Of a stretch of 64,000 nucleotides of DNA, positions 46,230-56,062 are shown piece after piece (position 1 is the first letter of the stretch; each line of letters opens with the position of its first letter). The position numbers and the translations under genes were made by a program. Source of the DNA: Microcoleus sp. AS-A8 (GTDB lineage: Bacteria; Cyanobacteriota; Cyanobacteriia; Cyanobacteriales; Coleofasciculaceae). The notes beneath the pieces are model-generated. The model saw nothing but the letters and a program-made list of their open reading frames with translations, was not told the origin of the DNA and made no database searches. The stretch is from positions 62,001 to 126,000 of the forward strand of contig JAMPKV010000004.1 in NCBI GenBank assembly GCA_039962225.1, in the 5' to 3' direction.

Positions 46230-48230
46230 ATGAGCATTGATGATGAACTTCGCGAAATTCGCACAAATATATGGACTTGGGCTAGACGATGTCAGGACAT
46301 AACGCCAACGAAACTCCAAGGTGCAGTATGCAACCCGGATTATGTGAATGATGAAGGACACCCAGAAGGCAGTGGACCTGGTGTTGGAGATTCAGTACTG
46401 TTCAGCGCCATTCTCTGCTACAGCGGAGAATCGTGGGCATGTGAATCAGTCAAAAGGTCGCAGGGAGCTGATGGCAAACTGTGGCGTGCTCCACAGCGGG
46501 TTGAGCGCGATCGCGACTACCCATATATGCAAGATGGAAAGAAGAAAAACCATGCCACTTTCTCCCGTGACCATCTTCTAGGCGTTCTGTTGTGGATGGT
46601 CACAATGAAGAACAATGGACGAGGGAATGAGGCGATCGCGCTGGCAGATAAGTGGTGGAACTGGATCGCAGAAAAACGTCATAGGGAAATTCAAAAAGCA
46701 GTCAATCAGATCGCTGATACCGGGCTTCTGCGTGACCTATTCACCTCTCCTCGATCCACTCTAGATATCATACTGGGCGGTTCTGTTCCCTCAAGATATC
46801 GAATTTGTGATGGTGCAGACGATTATTGCAGCATCAGCCTAATTCCTTATGGACACTGGGGTCGTTTGATGCTAGAAGTTTGGCGTTACATTGGTGCAAC
46901 CACCAGTCTTTCCAAATCCATTGAGGTACCAATATCAATTCCCGGACTGGATCGTTCTTCGTTCTCTTTGGATTTTGACTTGAATGAATACTCAGTCTTG
47001 GACTACAACACCATCTTTCTACAAAATGATTTTGCTGGTCAGACAGGTGGTACTGGATCGGCTTTCCACGATCACTTAAATGTTGTAACTACCCTCATTT
47101 TGAGAACGATGGGAAAGTCGAATGGGCTGGCAGAAGAAACTGTGCAGGCGGTCGCTGGTCGTAATCCAAATCCATTTTTCCTATGGGCAGCGGGTAAACT
47201 TCCCGAAGCAAAAGCGAAAGCCCTAGAACTTTGCCCAAGAGAACAACCAAAGGAGATGACTCAATGGGCGTGGGAACGCGCCTACAGTGAGGAAGCTTGG
47301 AAACAATCATTTGGTTGGGATGCGATCGCAATCATCAATCTTTTGTTGGCTGATTTGACTAGCCTTCCTCATCTCGATCAAGTCGTTTCGCATGTAGATT
47401 CTCATACAGATTTCTCCCCTCGGCTCGATTTTCACAATGACGCAGTCCTTGTGCCTGCTTTAAGTAATCACTTAGATAGCCCTGCTGTTCCTGCTTTAAG
47501 TAATCACTTAGATAGCCCTGCTGTTCCTGCTTTAAGTAATCACTTAGATAGCCCTGCCGTTCCTGCTTTAAGTAATCACTTAGATAGTCCTGCCGTTCCT
47601 GCTGTCAGTAATCACTTAGATAGTCCTGCCGTTCCTGCTGTCAGTGCCCACAGTGACACCCCTGTTATTCCTGCTGTTAGAACCCACGCTGATACACCCG
47701 TCGTTCCTGGTGCGAGAGCGCATGTAGACACCCCCCGTGTAGGACATGGAGATCTACATGGTGACGCTGGACATGGCGATCTACACGGCGATCGGTTTGG
47801 ACTTAAGGTGCATACAGACACACGGGGTGGTGGTCCCCACACCGATATTCGTGGAGTCGCGCATGGCGACGCTCACACCGATACACCTTCGGTAGGACAT
47901 GTGGATGCTCACACGGACACTCCACAAGCCGGACATATTGATGCTCATACCGATACACCTTCAGCAGGACATATTGACGCTCATACCGATACACCTTCGG
48001 CAGGACATATTGACGCTCATACCGATACACCTCCGGCAGGACATATTGACGCTCATACCGATACACCTCCGGCAGGACATATTGACGCTCATACCGATAC
48101 ACCTCCGGCAGGACATATTGACGCTCACACCGATACGCCTGCCGTTCATGGGGATATGCATACAGATGTTGCTGAACACGCCGATTCACACAGTGATGCA
48201 CCTCCCACTCATCTAGATATTTCTTACTGA
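46230..48230 (+). CDS. Protein with C-terminal array of 12-residue His-x-Asp repeats (putative modified precursor)
   Basis: A 666-residue protein in two parts. Residues 1 to ~385 form a soluble domain I do not recognise (CYSGESWACESVKRSQG, FSRDHLLGVLLWMVTM). From ~390 to the end almost every unit has His-x-Asp. Block 1 has eight 12-residue units of the type LSNHLDSPAVPA. A Gly/His linker (GHGDLHGDAGHGDLHGD) follows. Block 2 has eight units ending in AHTDTP, mostly GHIDAHTDTPPA with two HxD each. The tail is HADSHSDAPPTHLDISY. The next three genes, all on the same strand with spacings under 80 bp, look like peptide-modifying enzymes. That makes the repeats candidate core peptides; metal binding is an alternative. 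Confidence 0.75.
   Translation: MSIDDELREIRTNIWTWARRCQDITPTKLQGAVCNPDYVNDEGHPEGSGPGVGDSVLFSAILCYSGESWACESVKRSQGADGKLWRAPQRVERDRDYPYMQDGKKKNHATFSRDHLLGVLLWMVTMKNNGRGNEAIALADKWWNWIAEKRHREIQKAVNQIADTGLLRDLFTSPRSTLDIILGGSVPSRYRICDGADDYCSISLIPYGHWGRLMLEVWRYIGATTSLSKSIEVPISIPGLDRSSFSLDFDLNEYSVLDYNTIFLQNDFAGQTGGTGSAFHDHLNVVTTLILRTMGKSNGLAEETVQAVAGRNPNPFFLWAAGKLPEAKAKALELCPREQPKEMTQWAWERAYSEEAWKQSFGWDAIAIINLLLADLTSLPHLDQVVSHVDSHTDFSPRLDFHNDAVLVPALSNHLDSPAVPALSNHLDSPAVPALSNHLDSPAVPALSNHLDSPAVPAVSNHLDSPAVPAVSAHSDTPVIPAVRTHADTPVVPGARAHVDTPRVGHGDLHGDAGHGDLHGDRFGLKVHTDTRGGGPHTDIRGVAHGDAHTDTPSVGHVDAHTDTPQAGHIDAHTDTPSAGHIDAHTDTPSAGHIDAHTDTPPAGHIDAHTDTPPAGHIDAHTDTPPAGHIDAHTDTPAVHGDMHTDVAEHADSHSDAPPTHLDISY
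47441..48160 (+). repeat. 36-bp tandem repeats encoding His-x-Asp units
   Basis: Two blocks share a 36-bp period. Copies within 47455-47640 and 47930-48140 are identical or differ by one or two bases, so the array has expanded or been homogenised recently. Codon choice is constant between copies. Confidence 0.9.
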
Positions 48231-48308
48231 ACTGTATGAGGTGCAATCTCTATCACTCATCCCTTGGATGTAACAGTTTCCAGGCAATTTTCCATAACAG
48301 AGTAATTC

Positions 48309-49508
48309 ATGAGCGTTGAACTTAGACCATTGGGCGTTAATTGCAATATCGCCTGCCAATACTGCTACCAAAACCCACAACGCGATGCTGGCAATCTGAC
48401 TCAGTCTTATGACCTTGAGTTGATGAAAGCAGCGGTAGAGCGTGAAGGTGGCTCGTTTATCCTCTTTGGTGGGGAACCACTGCTGCTTCCAGAACAGGAT
48501 TTGGAAGCTCTATGGGCGTGGGGATTAGAGAAATATGGTTCAAATGGTATCCAAACCAACGGAACCCTGATCAATGACAATCACATCCGCATGTTCAAGC
48601 AATATCAGGTGCAGGTTGGTATTTCTATTGATGGACCGAGTGAGTTAAATGATGTGAGATGGGCAGGCAGTTTGGAGAGAACTAGACAGCAGACTGCCCA
48701 AGTTGAAGCCGTTATTGAGCGCTTGCTGAAAGAAGGAATTGTACCCAGTCTAATCGTCACACTGCATCGTGGTAATGCCACTCCAGACAAGCTGCCCCTG
48801 ATGCATGATTGGTTCAGATCCTTGGATAGAGCCGGAATTCAATCGGTTAGATTGCACATTCTGCAAGTTGATTACTCACAAATCCAAAACAAGTATGCTT
48901 TGAGTCTCATTGAAAACATTCAAGCACTTCTCAGCTTTGCAGAATTAGAGCAAGAACTGACAACGTTGACTCCAGACGTTTTCAGAGATGTTGAGAATTT
49001 GCTGCTGGCTACTGACAATGAGGCAACCTGTGTATGGCGTGCCTGCGATCCCTACACGACCAGTGCTGTACGCGGTGTAGAAGGTAAGGGGCAGCGTAGT
49101 AACTGCGGACGAACCAACAAAGACGGTATTGATTTCGTTAAGGCGGATTCAGCAGGTTACGAGCGATATTTGGCTCTCTATCACACCCCGCAGGAATATG
49201 GCGGCTGTCAGGGGTGTCGCTTTTTTGTGATGTGTAAGGGGCAGTGTCCGGGTACAGCGATCGCGGGTGATTGGCGAAATCGGACAGAGCATTGTTCCGT
49301 TTGGAAGCAACTGTTTGAGTACCTGGAGCAGCGTTTGTTAGGTCAAGGAAAGACACCCATCTCCCTAGATGCCAACCTGCATTATTTAGAGGAGAACATG
49401 CTGGACGACTGGCAACATGGACTGAACCCTTCGTTAAACACCAAGTTGAATGAGATGCGAGCGATCGCGGCTCAGCAACCCCCCCTAACCTGTGCGCTGG
49501 AGAGTTGA
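48309..49508 (+). CDS. Radical SAM/SPASM-type maturase
   Basis: A 399-residue protein. The radical SAM cluster motif is CNIACQYC (Cys12, 16, 19), followed by GGEPLLLPEQD (binding AdoMet) and GIQTNGTLI. A SPASM-like C-terminal region (CRWACDP-type segment CVWRACDPY, then NCGRTNKDG, CQGCRFFVMCKGQCPG and EHC) should hold auxiliary clusters. This is the architecture of enzymes that crosslink or otherwise modify ribosomal peptides. The start ATG lies 78 bp after the repeat protein. Confidence 0.9.
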   Translation: MSVELRPLGVNCNIACQYCYQNPQRDAGNLTQSYDLELMKAAVEREGGSFILFGGEPLLLPEQDLEALWAWGLEKYGSNGIQTNGTLINDNHIRMFKQYQVQVGISIDGPSELNDVRWAGSLERTRQQTAQVEAVIERLLKEGIVPSLIVTLHRGNATPDKLPLMHDWFRSLDRAGIQSVRLHILQVDYSQIQNKYALSLIENIQALLSFAELEQELTTLTPDVFRDVENLLLATDNEATCVWRACDPYTTSAVRGVEGKGQRSNCGRTNKDGIDFVKADSAGYERYLALYHTPQEYGGCQGCRFFVMCKGQCPGTAIAGDWRNRTEHCSVWKQLFEYLEQRLLGQGKTPISLDANLHYLEENMLDDWQHGLNPSLNTKLNEMRAIAAQQPPLTCALES

Positions 49509-49512
49509 GACG

Positions 49513-51024
49513 ATGCAGAAATTAATTAGCTCCTCCTACGGAATTCAACGTTTGGACTTCCGTTTGCCGGAATTTACTCGCTATGCCTGGACGAGCGATC
49601 ACGCTAGGGAAGTATGGGAGCCACGAGTTCACCGCATCATTGCTGGGTTGCAAGAAGTTGAGTGGCGCTCCATCGTCCTTGGATTGCGATCGTGTGCTTT
49701 GAGAGCTGTTATGCCCGAACAGCTTTGTTCGCTGGCAGCGACGCTAGAATCCTATGGTCTGAAAGTTGAGCCACTACAGGCGATCGCAGTTACAGAAAAC
49801 TACAGTGCCTCAATGCAAGCGCCCCTGGACGGGCAGCAGTTTAGTTACTGGTCAGTTTTAGGTAGACAGGATGATATTCAACAGTTCAAACAAGCATATG
49901 AAGCGAATGACCAACCAGAAATTGGTCGGTTGTTAGGCTACCCTCCTTGCTGTACTGAATTCTTCGCTGATGTCTGGATGCACCAGGATTTTGTTGATAC
50001 AACCTGGGCAATGGCACATAAGACTCAAACGCGGGCAAGTCTCTCTCCAACGGTGATTGAAATTCCTCACGTCTCTCAAAGTAGTATGCTCCTGCGTTGG
50101 TTAGGACCTAGACAGGTGTTTCATCTGCCTTGTCGATTTGATTGCGAGGCAACAGCAGAGCTAGCCAACCGGATGGCTGAAGTCTGGCAGCAAAGTGGGT
50201 TGATTGAGGAATTGAGCTGGCTCAATGAGATGCTTCGATGGCCCGTAGAATGGTCAGCACTGCATGGGATTGCAGAAATTAAAACTCCGGTTGTGAAGAT
50301 TTCTACTCGAACTGATGCAACGGCTGAAAAATATGCTGTTCGTTACCTGGGTGACACGTATCCAAACGAGGGCGCACGAGGGCTTCATTTTCCGTATCAA
50401 CAACCCGCCAAGCGGCTAATCTCCGACAGTCAGCAATTTCGAGATGGGCTTGATAACCCAGTCAAACCCTTTCAAGACTCGTATCTGCTTACGGAATGGT
50501 ACTTCACAGATAATGGCTTTTTCTCAAAATACAGCATGGATTCTGCCCATAAACCTATTCTGGCACTGGCTCGTCAATGCTTACAGGGAGTAGCAGGCAG
50601 GGCGCTCGATCTTGGCTGTGGCAATGGAGTTCTCATGCGGAAAATTTGGCTAGAGCATCAAGAGATTGTTCCGGGAGGAGTAGATGTCGATCCAGCAAAG
50701 ATTGCTCACGCTCAAGAACTGCTGCCCGAATTCGCCAGTCACTTTGGTGTTGCGGATATGTTTGCTTCTGATGCAATCTGGAGTTCCGAACAACTGTATG
50801 CACTGGTGATTTTGATGCTTGGTCGTCTAACTGAGGTTCCCACAGAGAAAGCCAATTGGCTCTTGGAGAAGCTCCAGACTTGTACCCAACAACTGTTAGT
50901 TTATGCCTACGATGACTATTTGCGATCGCACACTTCGTTGAACCAAATGGCAACCGATTTGGGGATTGAGTTGATTGACTATCAGCCGGGTGCAACAGTC
51001 AGTCTGGCAAAAATCAACCTGTAA
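49513..51024 (+). CDS. DUF483-like domain fused to a SAM-dependent methyltransferase
   Basis: About 503 residues. The N-terminal half includes EIGRLLGYPPCCTEFFADVW (GYPPCC at 142-147), the signature of DUF483-like proteins. The C-terminal part is a class I methyltransferase (RALDLGCGNGVLMRKIWLEHQEIVPGGVDVDPAKIAHAQ). The ATG at 49513 is chosen over a GTG at 49492, which would overlap the radical SAM gene. The fusion and position suggest methylation or another tailoring step on the repeat protein. Confidence 0.8.
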   Translation: MQKLISSSYGIQRLDFRLPEFTRYAWTSDHAREVWEPRVHRIIAGLQEVEWRSIVLGLRSCALRAVMPEQLCSLAATLESYGLKVEPLQAIAVTENYSASMQAPLDGQQFSYWSVLGRQDDIQQFKQAYEANDQPEIGRLLGYPPCCTEFFADVWMHQDFVDTTWAMAHKTQTRASLSPTVIEIPHVSQSSMLLRWLGPRQVFHLPCRFDCEATAELANRMAEVWQQSGLIEELSWLNEMLRWPVEWSALHGIAEIKTPVVKISTRTDATAEKYAVRYLGDTYPNEGARGLHFPYQQPAKRLISDSQQFRDGLDNPVKPFQDSYLLTEWYFTDNGFFSKYSMDSAHKPILALARQCLQGVAGRALDLGCGNGVLMRKIWLEHQEIVPGGVDVDPAKIAHAQELLPEFASHFGVADMFASDAIWSSEQLYALVILMLGRLTEVPTEKANWLLEKLQTCTQQLLVYAYDDYLRSHTSLNQMATDLGIELIDYQPGATVSLAKINL

Positions 51025-51056
51025 TTCTTGTTCGTCCACTTTGTTAGTGACTTTCT

Positions 51057-51935
51057 ATGGAAACTGATGTTCAACTCGATCAATCTCATTTCGATGAGAC
51101 GCAAATCAATTGGGAACGAATTGCCGAACCTCAAGATGACCAGTATGATACACAGATTACGCTGGAGTATGCTCAGAGAGCAGGCTATACCCGTCGGGAT
51201 GTGGGGAATTGTCCAACCTTTTTTGACGGTCAAGTAGCGATTCGTCCAGATACAACGATTGTGTTTGCTTTGGATTGTATTCCGGCAGATCCATCTCATC
51301 CGAATGTTAGTAAAGGGAGCGACTTGTTACGTCACTGGTCTACTGTTTACGTTCAGTTCCAACAACTCGTCGATTCAGTTAGCCTCTTTTTCTACACTCC
51401 TCATTCATTTGATTTGGTTGTAGGATCGATCTGCGGTCCCGGTGGCGCTGGGTTTGGCACGATCGCTGCTACTGTTAATCACCATGTTGGATTTGCTGAA
51501 GCGTTGGTACATGAGATGGCTCATCACAAGCTTCAGGCGTTGGGCGTTCAGTTTGAATCAGCAGAACGATTAGTCACAAATCCAGCCGAACAAACATTCA
51601 GAAGCCCAATCCGCTATGATTGTCTGCGCCCGATGACAGCCGTTCTTCATGCTCAGTATTCCTATACTTATGTCTCTGCCCTGGATATCCATATCATTAA
51701 TGCTGGCACTGATGCTGAGCGCGATCGCCAAATTGCAGCAGGCTCACTTGCATGGAATCTCCCCAAATTAGAGTTTGGATTGGATGTAATCGGTAAGTAT
51801 GTCACCGTTGATGAAGCAGGTGCTGACTTTATGAAGGGGTTTTACGCCTGGTCAGAGCGCATCCTCAAAGACGGGTACAGTATTCTCGAAAGGTTCCAAA
51901 TTCCTCCTCTACAATTTGAGCATCCTCTGGTGTAG
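51057..51935 (+). CDS. HExxH-motif protein of the peptide beta-hydroxylase family
   Basis: A 292-residue protein. ALVHEMAHHKLQAL carries His152-Glu153-x-x-His156. Further on FRSPIRYDCLRPMTAVLHAQYSYTYVSALD matches the SPWR...RPL.GVLH...A pattern of the HEXXH domain family found beside radical SAM maturases. Members of that family have been described as alpha-ketoglutarate-dependent peptide beta-hydroxylases. Asp and His, the residues abundant in the repeat protein, are plausible targets. It is the last gene of the cluster, 32 bp after the methyltransferase. Confidence 0.8.
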   Translation: METDVQLDQSHFDETQINWERIAEPQDDQYDTQITLEYAQRAGYTRRDVGNCPTFFDGQVAIRPDTTIVFALDCIPADPSHPNVSKGSDLLRHWSTVYVQFQQLVDSVSLFFYTPHSFDLVVGSICGPGGAGFGTIAATVNHHVGFAEALVHEMAHHKLQALGVQFESAERLVTNPAEQTFRSPIRYDCLRPMTAVLHAQYSYTYVSALDIHIINAGTDAERDRQIAAGSLAWNLPKLEFGLDVIGKYVTVDEAGADFMKGFYAWSERILKDGYSILERFQIPPLQFEHPLV

Positions 51936-52042
51936 CAGGAATTCGATTTACTAGGCTAAGGTGTAGAGTCACATCAGTTGCCTGAGAATAACGGAGGTTT
52001 GAGTTGCTCGTTCTGGCAAGCTAGGGTTTTGGCAAGTGATGG

Positions 52043-52429
52043 TTATTCAGCTTTCTTAGGAAATTCACACTTCACGGTGATTTCCATGTTGCAGGCACCT
52101 TTAGCGTTGGCAATGTAGGGCACTCCGGCTTCGCTGCTGATGTTGACTCCAAATTTCAGGGTGACTTCGCTGACTTCCGCGATCGCAACATTCTTAAAAG
52201 CATTTAGGGTATAGGTGGTGTATGCCCTAATGGTTTGTTCGATCGCTCGAAATGTTTGTGGGACTTGCTTGTGTGGATCGCCGATGAATACCCCACCTCG
52301 TTTAGGCTCTTCACCTCCTGTTGTCGGATTGGTGGGGACAACAACGCCGGGAGTGGTGCTGGTGTTGTCTATGGCTTCAATATAGATGGTGGCTCCGTCT
52401 TCTAGGGTGATTGGGGTAAGTTGTCCCAT
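52043..52429 (-). CDS. Trypco1-like (trypsin-co-occurring) protein
   Basis: A 128-residue protein. PITLEDGATIYIEA at the start and the pattern FRAIEQTIRAYTTYTLNAFKNVAIAEVSEVTLKFGVNISSEAGVPYIANAKGACNMEITVKCEF match Trypco1 domains. These occur next to trypsin, CHAT or other effector modules of NTP-dependent conflict systems. It is the last gene of the minus-strand module with the CHAT and WD40 proteins. Confidence 0.8.
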   Translation of the reverse strand: MGQLTPITLEDGATIYIEAIDNTSTTPGVVVPTNPTTGGEEPKRGGVFIGDPHKQVPQTFRAIEQTIRAYTTYTLNAFKNVAIAEVSEVTLKFGVNISSEAGVPYIANAKGACNMEITVKCEFPKKAE

Positions 52430-52492
52430 AGTCTTGCTTTATACCTCTGCGGTTTTTACTTTAGACAGCCTAATAACTTAGGAATCGCACTC

Positions 52493-55400
52493 TTACTTTT
52501 TGCTGGTGATGCCGCACATTTGCTTTTCACTCTCACTGGCATTTGGATTGTTGGTCAAATAGGCACGTACCCAATCACAGCCTAGCGCCATCAAGCTATC
52601 TAGATCGAAGTTCCACAATTGCACCGTATTGTCACCACCGACACTGGCAAGGGTTTTGCCATCAGGACTGAAAATCACGCTCTTGACAAATCTCTGATGT
52701 CCACTCGGGGTCTTGATTTCCCGCCCGGATGCCACATCCCACAATTGCACCGTATTGTCACGACTTGCAGTAGCAAGGATTCTGCCATCGGGACTGAAAC
52801 TCACGCTCGTTCCACTCAGGGTCTTAATTTCCTGCCGGGATGCCACGTCCCACAATCTCACCGTCTTATCACTGGCAGTGGCAAGGATTTTGCCATCGGG
52901 ACTGAAACTCACGCTCGTTCCACTCAGGGTCTTAATTTCCTGCCGGGATGCCACGTCCCACAATCTCACCGTATTGTCAAGACTAGCACTGGCAAGGATT
53001 TTGCCATCGGGACTGAAACTCACGCTCATGACAGCATTCTGATGTCCATTCAGGGTCTTGATTTCCTGTCCGGATGCCACGTCCCACAATCTCACCGTAT
53101 TGTCACCACCGCCACTGGCAAGGGTTTTGCTATCGGGGCTGAAACTCACGCTCATGACAGCATTCTGATGTCCGCTCAGGGTCTTGATTTCCCGCCCGGA
53201 TGCCACGTCCCACAATCTCACCATATCGTCAAGACTAGCACTGGCAAGCATTTTGCCATCAGGACTGAAAATTACGCTGTTGACAGGAAACTGATGTCCA
53301 CTCAGAGTCTTGATTTCCTGCCGGGATGCCACATCCCACAATCTCACCGTATAGTCATCACTACCACTAGCAAGGGTTTTGCCATCGGGGCTGAAACTCA
53401 CGTTCCTGACCAAATCCTGGTGTCCGCTCAGGGTCTTGATTTCCTGCCGGGATGCCACGTCCCACAATTTCACCGTATAGTCATCACTACCACTAGCAAG
53501 GGTTTTGCCATTGGGACTGAAACTCACGCTCGTGACAGAATCCTGATGTCCACTCAGGGTCTTGATTTCCTGCCCGGATGCCACATCCCACAATCTCACC
53601 GTATTGTCACTACCGCCACTGGCAAGGGTTTTGCCATTGGGACTGAAACTCATGCTCATGACAGAATTTTGATGTCCGCTCAGGGTCTTGATTTCCTGCC
53701 CGGATGCCACGTCCCACAATTTCACCGTCTTGTCCGAACTGGCACTGGCAACAGTTTTGCCATCGGGACTGAAACTCATGCTGATGACAAAATCCTCATG
53801 TCCGCTCAGGGTCTTGATTTCCCGCCCAGATGTCACGTCCCACAATCTCACAGTATTACCATCAATGGCAGTGGCAAGGGTTTTGCCATCGGGACTCAAA
53901 CTCACTATCCAGACATAATCCGCATGTTTATTTAGAGCCTTGATTTCCCGCCCGGATGCCACGTCCCACAATTTCACCGTGTCACCGCTGGCAGTGGCAA
54001 GGGTTTTGCCATCAAGACTGAAACTCACGCTCCTGACAACAGACGGATGCCTACCCAGGGTCTTGATTTCCCGCCCAGATGCCACGTCCCACAATTTCAC
54101 CACATTGTCATCACCAACACTGGCAAGGGTTTTACCATCGGGACTAAAACTCATGAGGGGGACAGAATTCTGATGTCCACTCAGGGTCTTAATCTCCCGC
54201 CCAGATGCCACGTCCCACAATTTCACCACATTGTCATCACTGGCAGTGGCAAGGGTTTTGCCATCAGAACTGAAACTCACGCTATTGACAGGCTTCTGGT
54301 GCTTCTCCAAGCTATTACGCTCTTGTACACCGTACGCGGCTTGCTGCAAAGCAACAGTTGCAACCAATTGTGTGTTATCCACTGCCCTAGCAGATTGATC
54401 AAGTTGTTTCAGTTGGTACGCTGCCTCCAATCCTTTCAGCAGCGCCTTAAATGGTTGTCCGGTTAAAAACAGCTCATTTGAAGTTGCGCTTTTTAAGCGC
54501 ACATCCGCCACTGTCAGTTTCAGGGTTGCCGCAGAAATTTGGATTCCAGCTAGCCAAGCCGCCCCTGCTGCTGCCGCAATTGCCACCCCTGCCACTGCCG
54601 AGGTAATCTTTCTTGTTCGTTTCCCGTGCCGGATGATTTTATCTGTCTCCTGCTGCGCGATTGTCAACCGTTGAGTGGCTGCTCGTTCTTCCGCCAAGGC
54701 AAGCTCCGCCTTTTGGTTCGCCTCGGTTAAAACTCGCTTTGCCTGTTCCTCCGCTTCCAGCTTTTTTTGAATATCTCGCTTATCGAGTTCTTGGCTTTCA
54801 GCAAGAAACTGATAGTCTTGGTCACTCAGGCTTTTTCCTGCTGCCCATGCCTGGGCTTCTTGCAGCGCCTCTCCTCGCAACAGGCGCGACTCATCCTGGC
54901 AATCCGATGCTCTCCAAGCATTGAGCGATTCTGCATAGGGGCGCAGCTCATCGAGTGCTTTATTCAACCAATCTTGGTTAAACACCGTCTCATAAATCCG
55001 GTTATAAATCCTCAGCTTGCCTTCGCGTTTGACTACCAACCCCGTTAGCCGCATTTCCATCTGCTCCGGGCTGTCATCTGCGGCAATTTCTCCCTGCTGC
55101 ACAATCTGCTGATACAACCCCAGCAATCGCCCCGTGCGCTGTTCTCCACTCAGCAACAGCCTGTCTCGAATCGTCTTCAAATGCTCCGGCGTATCCTGCG
55201 CCTCCCAGTTCTCAATTATCCTGGTAAGTACCAAATCTTCAACCCAAGCTGCCTCTTGTTCTGCTGGTGCGGTATCATCCGCACTCAAAATTAGTTTGCA
55301 GACCTTCTGGGTCAAAAACGGCTGTCCACCAGTCCAGTCCAACACTGCCTGCATCAACGCCTGGGGATTGCTCGTCTTTACAGCCAACCCCTGCACCAGT

Positions 55401-56062
55401 GGTTCTACTTCATGCAGTTGAAAGCCCGTTAGCTCAATCGGGCGACCCACATTAAACGGAGTTCGCTGCTTGTCTTGAATGAGGTCAGAAGGCGTAGCAA
55501 CACCAAGTAAGGCAAACGTCAATCGTCCGTAAATAGGCTTGTCTGCCCGTTGGTTGTAACACTCCCGAATCAGTGCAAAAAAGTCATCCAGATTGAACGA
55601 CAGACTGAGAACACTATCAATCTCATCAATAAAGATGACGATATTCTGCGAAATCGATTCCAGCAACACCTCCTCCAGAAAGGTGCCGAACCGCTGCACG
55701 TAAGACAGCAGACTGTTCTCACTCCACCAGGCATTCAAATCAAACGTGCGATGCAGCCGCAAGGGTCGGACAATCCGGTTAATCATGCCCACATACCACT
55801 GCTCCGGCGTCACCTCCGAGGTGCCAATCGCGGTAATATCGATCGCGGCACAGGCAATTCCCTCGGCCTGTAAGCGTTGCATCGTTTGCACTCGCAGACT
55901 GGACTTCCCCATCTGCCGAGAATTCAGTACATAGCAAAACTCTCCGGCTTTCAGAGCACTGTAGAGGTCATCATCCGCTTGCCGCTGCACATAAGTCGGT
56001 GCATCGATGGGAAGACTTCCCCCAACCTGATAGTCAATGGGAAACTCTGCTGCTGTACTCAT
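52493..56062 (-). CDS. AAA-like ATPase with transmembrane segment and C-terminal WD40 propellers
   Basis: 1189 residues from the ATG at 56062, whose A is shared with the upstream stop (TGATG). Residues ~15-370 are an AAA_35-type NTPase (Walker [10 protein letters not shown], Walker [10 protein letters not shown]). A coiled-coil stretch rich in Glu/Ala ([20 protein letters not shown]) follows, then a membrane helix ([21 protein letters not shown]), then about 14 WD40 blades of nearly identical sequence ([35 protein letters not shown]). The similarity between blades shows recent repeat exchange. The likely role is sensing by the propeller and NTP-dependent signalling to the CHAT protein. Confidence 0.92.
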   Translation of the reverse strand: MSTAAEFPIDYQVGGSLPIDAPTYVQRQADDDLYSALKAGEFCYVLNSRQMGKSSLRVQTMQRLQAEGIACAAIDITAIGTSEVTPEQWYVGMINRIVRPLRLHRTFDLNAWWSENSLLSYVQRFGTFLEEVLLESISQNIVIFIDEIDSVLSLSFNLDDFFALIRECYNQRADKPIYGRLTFALLGVATPSDLIQDKQRTPFNVGRPIELTGFQLHEVEPLVQGLAVKTSNPQALMQAVLDWTGGQPFLTQKVCKLILSADDTAPAEQEAAWVEDLVLTRIIENWEAQDTPEHLKTIRDRLLLSGEQRTGRLLGLYQQIVQQGEIAADDSPEQMEMRLTGLVVKREGKLRIYNRIYETVFNQDWLNKALDELRPYAESLNAWRASDCQDESRLLRGEALQEAQAWAAGKSLSDQDYQFLAESQELDKRDIQKKLEAEEQAKRVLTEANQKAELALAEERAATQRLTIAQQETDKIIRHGKRTRKITSAVAGVAIAAAAGAAWLAGIQISAATLKLTVADVRLKSATSNELFLTGQPFKALLKGLEAAYQLKQLDQSARAVDNTQLVATVALQQAAYGVQERNSLEKHQKPVNSVSFSSDGKTLATASDDNVVKLWDVASGREIKTLSGHQNSVPLMSFSPDGKTLASVGDDNVVKLWDVASGREIKTLGRHPSVVRSVSFSLDGKTLATASGDTVKLWDVASGREIKALNKHADYVWIVSLSPDGKTLATAIDGNTVRLWDVTSGREIKTLSGHEDFVISMSFSPDGKTVASASSDKTVKLWDVASGQEIKTLSGHQNSVMSMSFSPNGKTLASGGSDNTVRLWDVASGQEIKTLSGHQDSVTSVSFSPNGKTLASGSDDYTVKLWDVASRQEIKTLSGHQDLVRNVSFSPDGKTLASGSDDYTVRLWDVASRQEIKTLSGHQFPVNSVIFSPDGKMLASASLDDMVRLWDVASGREIKTLSGHQNAVMSVSFSPDSKTLASGGGDNTVRLWDVASGQEIKTLNGHQNAVMSVSFSPDGKILASASLDNTVRLWDVASRQEIKTLSGTSVSFSPDGKILATASDKTVRLWDVASRQEIKTLSGTSVSFSPDGRILATASRDNTVQLWDVASGREIKTPSGHQRFVKSVIFSPDGKTLASVGGDNTVQLWNFDLDSLMALGCDWVRAYLTNNPNASESEKQMCGITSKK

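Noticed and set aside
47803-48246. Minus-strand frame with regular YRYERQYVLPE repeats
   Set aside because: Complement of the 36-bp HxD coding repeats; no ribosome-binding site or separate homology.
52619-53935. 438-codon plus-strand open frame with internal repeats
   Set aside because: It is the antisense of the WD40 repeats of the minus-strand ATPase gene; the repeat pattern is inherited from that gene.
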